Positions 59,971 to 64,000 of a stretch of 64,000 bases of DNA are shown in pieces (within the stretch, counting starts at the first letter, position 1; each line of letters opens with the position of its first letter). A program made the position numbers and the translations under genes. The DNA comes from Brotonthovivens ammoniilytica. Lineage in GTDB: Bacteria; Bacillota; Clostridia; Lachnospirales; Lachnospiraceae. Under the pieces are notes generated by a model, which saw only the letters and a program-made list of their open reading frames with translations, was not told the DNA's origin and did not search any database. Where the stretch lies: positions 62,001 through 126,000 of the forward strand of contig NZ_JAOQJQ010000007.1 of NCBI RefSeq assembly GCF_025566885.1, written 5' to 3'.

Positions 59971-60040
59971 AAGTTTAATACCACCAATCCTTTTGTAATT
60001 GCCAAATGTTTACATATAGAAGTGTATTTCCAACTTGCCT

Positions 60041-60152
60041 CATCTGAATTCAAGTCCCGCTCTCGCGAGACTTGGTGCGCGATTCGGGTCCGCTTTGCTG
60101 ACAATATTCTATTCCCAAGCGCTGCACCTCCTCGCGGAGCGTATATCAGATG
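60041..60152. repeat. Family II hairpin repeat, copy 1
   Basis: 112 bp bounded by CATCTGA (60041-60047) and TCAGATG (60146-60152). Inside are GTCCCGCtctcGCGAGAC-type, CCGCTTTGCTGAC-type and CGCTGCACCTCCTCGCGGAGCG hairpins. A direct copy lies at 62504-62606 with high identity by eye. It marks the exact breakpoint of the methylase fragment. Confidence 0.8.
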
Positions 60153-60155
60153 GGG

Positions 60156-60399
60156 GTTCAATATAAATAAAGTCTTTTTCTTCGGACAGAACGCGTTGCA
60201 GGCATTTCATCTATTTCCTCTCTGTGTTCCGCAAAAACAAGACCGTATTTTTTACCGTTCACATCTTTTTGAGGTCAGAAAGGCAGGACCGCAAATTGCC
60301 GGTGTTCTCATCTTGCGGAGCAGCAGCAATAAAACTGTGAATTTCTTTGATTTTCGCAAGCAAATCCTCACGTTTTTGTTTTGATATGTTTGTACTCAT
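60156..60399 (-). pseudogene. 5' fragment of a type III restriction-modification DNA methyltransferase
   Basis: The ATG at 60399 (SD GGAGG, overlapping the previous stop as ATGA) begins STNISKQKREDLLAKIKEI and later APQDENTGNLRSCLSDL before a TGA at 60259. The next frame continues VNGKKYGLVFAEHREEIDEM, and a third gives RVLSEEKDFIYIE. Joined, these match the N-terminus of Lachnospiraceae Mod proteins (site-specific adenine methyltransferases). The catalytic DPPY and FxGxG parts are gone; homology stops within 4 bp of the family-II repeat. Two frameshifts plus truncation: non-functional. Confidence 0.75.
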
Positions 60400-60701
60400 T
60401 GCTTGTCCTCCATTTGCTTTTTGAGAAGTTTCGCCTGCAAAATATCCCTCTGCATAGCTAACTCGGCAACAATTTGATCATTGGTCGATTGGTTAAACGG
60501 CACAGAAGATATCGCGAGTTTTGCAGAAGTAACACCCGCTACAGCTTTATCATTAATTCTCAACTCTTGAATCTTTTTAATCGCATTATTACGGTCAAGA
60601 TATCCTGCTCCTTGATAACTTTGTATGATGTTTTCTCTTTCCGCTATGTCTTTTATCAGCGATTCTTTCTCACATATATCTTTTATAGGATTACTCATCA
60701 A
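60396..60701 (-). CDS. Small helical protein between AbiEii and methylase remnant
   Basis: 101 residues, charged and largely helical (KDICEKESLIKDIAERENII, AMQRDILQAKLLKKQMEDKQ). I recognise no family. The stop overlaps the methylase start (ATGA) and the gene follows abiEii by 9 bp, so it belonged to a coupled operon abiEi-abiEii-this-mod. It may have been a component or specificity helper of the type III system; that is inference. Start M at 60701 or 60698. Confidence 0.6.
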   Translation of the reverse strand: MMSNPIKDICEKESLIKDIAERENIIQSYQGAGYLDRNNAIKKIQELRINDKAVAGVTSAKLAISSVPFNQSTNDQIVAELAMQRDILQAKLLKKQMEDKQ

Positions 60702-60710
60702 AAATTCTCC

Positions 60711-61607
60711 TTATTTCCATTCGCAATATAAAACAGTCCATTGTTTTGTGAAATTTTTGCTTTCTATCGCAGCCACAAAAGGCTGGATAAGAAATATTTT
60801 TATAGTTTTTAATACAGCACTAAAGTCATCAGTTTTTGTATCAATTTTTCGACAAAAAGCTTTCCATTTCTTTTGCATAGCAGAATCATCTGCAAAACGC
60901 ATAACTTGCTCAAACTGTTCAATCGTAAATGCGTGTCCACGATTTTCAAATGTCTTTTTAAGTGCTTCGGTCAAGACTTTACCGTCAAAGTCAAACTTAT
61001 TGGCAAGGTAATAAATATCATAATAATCTTTCATTCGGCTTGAAAATTCCATCAAGCTGAGGATTGTATCGAGCTTTTCGGCAATAGTTGTTTCAAGAGA
61101 ATATGTATTTACTGTCGGAGCAGTAAAATCATCAAGCTGTGTTGGAATTTTTCGTTTCTCTTGCTTCGGTACGATAACATCGCCGACACCAAAATCAATA
61201 CTGAACGGCGTTTTGGTATTTTTGATACATGCTACAAGTGAAGCACCGATACCTGCATACTTCTTTTGTATAGCAATCGGCGCAATGTCTTTAACTTCAA
61301 AAGTAATAAAATCATTTTCTGTTGGAACAGCAATGATTTCCTCTAACACAATTTTTAACTGTTCAGGAGTATTGGGAACTTTTCGAAGAAGAAAATCTAC
61401 ATCCACCGTTACTCGGCTGTCAAAATCAGTAACCGAATATATAAACAATCCGCCCTTTAGTACAAGGTTTTCTGCAAACTTTGATTTTTCTAAGCGACGC
61501 AGAAACTCCTCTTGGCAAAAAAGCTGCAAGCAGAGCTGATAACTTCTACCACTTTCTTTTGCCTTATTTTTTAGTCTTGCAAGTACGGACGCAGCTATAT
61601 CAGCCAT
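60711..61607 (-). CDS. AbiEii-type nucleotidyltransferase toxin
   Basis: 298 residues. The nucleotidyltransferase core is seen as NLVLKGGLFIYSVTDFDSR and TVDVDFLLRKV (the D-x-D metal motif), with a later AEKLDTILSL and SRMKDYYDIYYL. AbiEii is the toxin of a type IV toxin-antitoxin system that causes reversible growth arrest on phage infection and is thought to transfer nucleotides to RNA. The gene is intact and overlaps the antitoxin gene by 8 bp. It is in a decayed island, so it may be the surviving addiction module. Confidence 0.85.
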   Translation of the reverse strand: MADIAASVLARLKNKAKESGRSYQLCLQLFCQEEFLRRLEKSKFAENLVLKGGLFIYSVTDFDSRVTVDVDFLLRKVPNTPEQLKIVLEEIIAVPTENDFITFEVKDIAPIAIQKKYAGIGASLVACIKNTKTPFSIDFGVGDVIVPKQEKRKIPTQLDDFTAPTVNTYSLETTIAEKLDTILSLMEFSSRMKDYYDIYYLANKFDFDGKVLTEALKKTFENRGHAFTIEQFEQVMRFADDSAMQKKWKAFCRKIDTKTDDFSAVLKTIKIFLIQPFVAAIESKNFTKQWTVLYCEWK

Positions 61608-62205
61608 TAAGAAGCACCTCCATTACATTCATAAGTTTGCTGTAAACACGCATTTCCTTTGCGTATTTTGAAAGATTACTTAAATTCTTTTTATCATCTG
61701 CGACATAGGCGTTAAGAGCTTTATTAAACAGCTCATTGTCGAGCTTGGTACGATATTTAAAGCAATCGCAAATAGTACGCTCACGGTCATAAACAGTAAG
61801 TTTTACTCCATTAAAATTGCTTTCTGTTTTTCCAATTTCAAATTGAGAATTTTGAATATAATATATTTTCATAGGCAAAGTATCAAATTTCAGTCTTGTT
61901 CTTGAAAATGTCCTTGGAACAGCGATAGACCATTGTCTTGGTGCAAAATCACTGTATCTATAGTAAAAAAGTGCAGACTCAACGCAAATAATACCTTCAG
62001 GAAGAAGCGAGGCAAGTATTTGTTCCTCTTTTATATCTTTTTTCTCGGCAAGCTGATAATATCCATGCCGTATACGCTCGATATATCCGTCATTGCACAA
62101 ATTGGCAACATCAAAATTCGAAAGTCCTGCGGAAACAAATTCGGAAGTTTTAGCAATGCCACCTGCATTACTTATTATCTTTTCAGCAGTTCTCTTTTTA
62201 TCCAT
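61600..62205 (-). CDS. AbiEi-type antitoxin/transcriptional regulator
   Basis: 201 residues. The N-terminal winged helix (AEKIISNAGGIAKTSEFVSA, LCNDGYIERIRHGYYQL) and a C-terminal domain (CVESALFYYRYSDFAPRQWS) fit the AbiEi family, which represses its own operon and counters AbiEii. The partner gene overlaps. SD is weak (GGTG). No strong promoter was seen upstream; the gap to 62504 holds a recombinase remnant and AT-rich DNA. Confidence 0.85.
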   Translation of the reverse strand: MDKKRTAEKIISNAGGIAKTSEFVSAGLSNFDVANLCNDGYIERIRHGYYQLAEKKDIKEEQILASLLPEGIICVESALFYYRYSDFAPRQWSIAVPRTFSRTRLKFDTLPMKIYYIQNSQFEIGKTESNFNGVKLTVYDRERTICDCFKYRTKLDNELFNKALNAYVADDKKNLSNLSKYAKEMRVYSKLMNVMEVLLNG

Positions 62206-62314
62206 TCATACACCAACTTTCAAATTACAATTATCTAAAACTGTGTTCTGAAAATATTCTAATACAAAAGGGAATGAATATCAACAACTTTTAACACACA
62301 GTTTCTTGAAAAAG

Positions 62315-62393
62315 CAGATCAAAAATATTATTAAAACAGTCAGACAGAATTACCACCCTATACGCAAGATTAAGTCGTGATGATGACAAAAAC
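62315..62393 (+). pseudogene. N-terminal remnant of a large serine recombinase
   Basis: The plus-strand frame reads KQSDRITTLYARLSRDDDKN, which is the N-terminal start of TnpX/resolvase-type large serine recombinases (ITTLYARLSRDD with the Arg and Ser of the active-site strand). It has no start codon and after about 20 residues runs into a hairpin (AAACGGCATAGCA with TGCTATACCGTTT, near 62390-62418) and a stop. It is the scar of a former integrative element. Confidence 0.65.
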
Positions 62394-62503
62394 GGCATAG
62401 CAGCTTGCTATACCGTTTCAACACAACAATATTTAATTTGAGATACAAAACACTTGGGACGCCTTCCTTACGGAGGGTTCCCTAACACAAAAGCTTCTTT
62501 TTT

Positions 62504-62606
62504 TCAAGTCTCGCTCTTGCGAGACTTGGTGCACGATTCAGGTCAGCTTTGCTGACAACATTCTATTCTCAAGCGCTGTACCTCCTGGCGGAGCGTAGAT
62601 CAGATG
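62504..62606. repeat. Family II hairpin repeat, copy 2
   Basis: Direct copy of 60041-60152: GTCTCGCTCTTGCGAGAC hairpin, GTCAGCTTTGCTGAC hairpin, then CTGTACCTCCTGGCGGAGCG, ending TCAGATG. The left CATCTGA end is missing. The two copies flank the AbiE/methylase segment of about 2.35 kb. Confidence 0.8.
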
Positions 62607-62637
62607 GAGGATTAACATCCGACACTGATACCAATTC

Positions 62638-62680
62638 GTTACTCACCGCCTGCTAAGGCAAAAGTCATCCCACATCTGAT
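62638..62680. repeat. Family III short repeat, copy 2
   Basis: 43-bp match to 25828-25870 with about five differences; the central palindrome is degraded (CCGCCTGCTAAGGCAA). It overlaps the last codons and stop of the LysR gene, as copy 1 does in the DUF624 gene. Confidence 0.65.
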
Positions 62681-63558
62681 ATGTTTTCTTTCTTGTACTT
62701 TTCAATCACATGCCGGTACAGTGTCTTCACCGCAGGCGCCATAAAATCCGGATTCAATACGGATATTCCAATAATCCGGCAGGCCGGCGGCTCTAAAGGA
62801 TAGACATCTACAGAATAAGGAATATCCCGCATCACAAGCTCGGGCATAATACAGATTCCAAATCCTTCCGCTACAATGGCGATTGTAGATAAATCATCCA
62901 CCACATGATAGGCTGACTGAACATTGAGATTATTTTCACGCAGAAATTTCTGAATATCCGCATCGGTACTCTCCATCTGAGATACAAAAATACACTCCCT
63001 CATCTCTTCGATGGTCATCTTTTCTGAAGCTTTGGCTTTCGAAAATGTTTTGGGAACTACACAAAGCAGAGGATCCTTGCACAGAGGTTCAATGGGAAGA
63101 TCTCCTGCGCTTGAAACAGATAAGAATCCCATATCCACAATACCGTTTTTAATCCAGTATGCCACATCCGCATAAGTCCCCTGATATATTTCCAGTTTAA
63201 TTCCCGGATATTCTTCTGCAAAAGAATGGATAATATCCGTCATCCAGTTTGTACACACGCTGGAAAAGCAGCCCACCTTTACAATTCCCTGCTGCAGGCC
63301 GTTCAGCTGTGAAACCGCCTGTTTCAGACTCTCCTCGCTGTTTAGCACTGCATTAATATATGGCAGCAGTTTCTCTCCGTAATTGGTCAGTGAAATTCCC
63401 GACTTACTTCTTGCAAACAGAGAAAAGCCAAGCTCCTGTTCCATGGCTGAAATTGCATGACTCACTGCCGAAGGAGTCAGATTCAGTATTTCTGATGCTT
63501 TCCGAAAGCTTCCCTGTTCCACCACTGTCTGGAATACCTGATAAGCTAGCAATGTCAT
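62665..63558 (-). CDS. LysR-family transcriptional regulator
   Basis: 297 residues from the ATG at 63558, 7 nt after AAGGAG; the frame runs on to 63594 without an SD. Winged helix: AYQVFQTVVEQGSFRKASEI and LTPSAVSHAISAMEQELG; effector domain from about residue 90. The last residues (NISDVG) come from a family-III repeat. It is downstream of porB on the same strand, with about 95 bp between them, so it may be a read-through partner rather than its regulator. Confidence 0.9.
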   Translation of the reverse strand: MTLLAYQVFQTVVEQGSFRKASEILNLTPSAVSHAISAMEQELGFSLFARSKSGISLTNYGEKLLPYINAVLNSEESLKQAVSQLNGLQQGIVKVGCFSSVCTNWMTDIIHSFAEEYPGIKLEIYQGTYADVAYWIKNGIVDMGFLSVSSAGDLPIEPLCKDPLLCVVPKTFSKAKASEKMTIEEMRECIFVSQMESTDADIQKFLRENNLNVQSAYHVVDDLSTIAIVAEGFGICIMPELVMRDIPYSVDVYPLEPPACRIIGISVLNPDFMAPAVKTLYRHVIEKYKKENISDVG

Positions 63559-63652
63559 GATAGTTCTCCTTAAATCCGAGCCAGTCCCGTCCAAAAACCA
63601 TTCTATGATCTCTCAATGACCGAGATCTGTTCTCCCGGCAGATTCAACATTA

Positions 63653-64000
63653 TTATCTGGCACACTTATACAGCAGATCTTCCCATCGCCGGTCAACTTC
63701 CTGCTGGAACTGGGCCAGCAAATCTTCATTTTCTTTTTTAAACAAATGCTTAAATCTTCCCTGCTCCCTTAAGAAATCTTCAATGGGAAGCTTTTTCTTT
63801 GGTTCATAATTTAAAATCCATTTCCCGTGATCCACTTCAAACAGCGGCCAGTAGCAGGTTTCCACTGCCAGCTTACAGATCTTCATAATTTCCGGAGTAT
63901 TATATCTCCATCCTCTTGGACATGGTGTCAGCACATTTAAAAATGCCGCCCCTTCTGTGTAAATTGCCTTTTCCGATTTTTTGTGAATGTCAGAGAAATT
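63653..64000 (-). CDS. porB: Pyruvate:ferredoxin oxidoreductase beta subunit (C-terminal part)
   Basis: The frame enters from the right edge and ends at 63653, 115 residues in view. It reads AAFLNVLTPCPRGWRYNTPE, LAVETCYWPLFEVDHGKW, and NYEPKKKLPIEDFLREQGRF. These are the C-terminal part of the TPP-binding beta subunit of 2-oxoacid:ferredoxin oxidoreductases; the CPRGW(R/T)Y motif is typical for PorB. It helps convert pyruvate to acetyl-CoA and reduced ferredoxin. The start and the TPP motif are outside the window. Confidence 0.85.
   Translation of the reverse strand, partial: NFSDIHKKSEKAIYTEGAAFLNVLTPCPRGWRYNTPEIMKICKLAVETCYWPLFEVDHGKWILNYEPKKKLPIEDFLREQGRFKHLFKKENEDLLAQFQQEVDRRWEDLLYKCAR

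Noticed and set aside
1..64000. CRISPR arrays, tRNA or rRNA genes, complete insertion sequences
   Set aside because: No regularly spaced repeats, no cloverleaf-like conserved tRNA boxes, no rRNA core sequences and no intact transposase were seen on either strand.

Overview
This window looks like a chromosomal segment of a gut-type anaerobic Firmicute, most likely Lachnospiraceae (Clostridia). The reasons are the low-to-middling GC content, strong Shine-Dalgarno sites, and the gene order rpmF/plsX/acpP/rnc/smc/ftsY followed by ylxM-ffh-rpsP-khpA-rimM-trmD-rplS-lepB-rbgA-lepB-rnhB. Acetate kinase, pyruvate carboxylase, a pyruvate:ferredoxin oxidoreductase end, a stand-alone AICAR transformylase with a PurO-type IMP cyclohydrolase, and several families typical of that group agree with this. 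I cannot name a species. Most genes are on the minus strand.

Region by region. 1-8530 is a catabolic locus around an AraC regulator: a sugar kinase (cut by the window edge), two VOC proteins, a TIM-barrel/DUF6379 pair that looks like a two-subunit C-glycoside deglycosidase, an MFS transporter, a second TIM-barrel isomerase, a Gfo/Idh/MocA sugar dehydrogenase and a class-I xylose-isomerase-like protein. Together they suggest uptake, C3 oxidation, cleavage of an aryl C-glycoside and processing of the released sugar. 8778-24911 is housekeeping: RNase HII, two signal peptidases, ribosome assembly and modification, SRP and its receptor, SMC, RNase III, fatty-acid/phospholipid genes and L32. 25099-28060 carries two DUF624 membrane proteins and ackA. 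28222-33736 has two LysR regulators, a MetE-like methyltransferase, and a separate operon of a fucose-isomerase-like protein, a small carrier-like protein and SufE. 33886-38956 holds tmcAL and pyruvate carboxylase. 39143-44368 is an ABC exporter with its two-component system and an 11-bp phased operator. 44464-46365 is the split purH function. 46949-52784 has an ECF sigma factor, a yybP-ykoY (manganese) riboswitch reading into an unknown membrane protein, a MATE pump and the UPF0210/UPF0237 pair. 52855-59584 is walJ-like, coaE, polA, two small proteins, a trigger factor without its ribosome-binding domain, and a small alarmone synthetase. 59770-62680 is a decayed mobile/defence island: AbiE toxin-antitoxin genes, a 5' fragment of a type III methylase, and remnants of an XRE regulator and a serine recombinase, bracketed by direct copies of a hairpin-rich repeat. 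The end holds a LysR gene and the 3' part of porB.

Three families of short, non-coding, hairpin-forming repeats are scattered between genes (five copies, two copies and two copies). The most interesting leads are the C-glycoside locus, the Mn riboswitch controlling an uncharacterised membrane protein, the FucI-like/carrier-like/SufE operon and the decayed defence island. No tRNA, rRNA or CRISPR array was seen.
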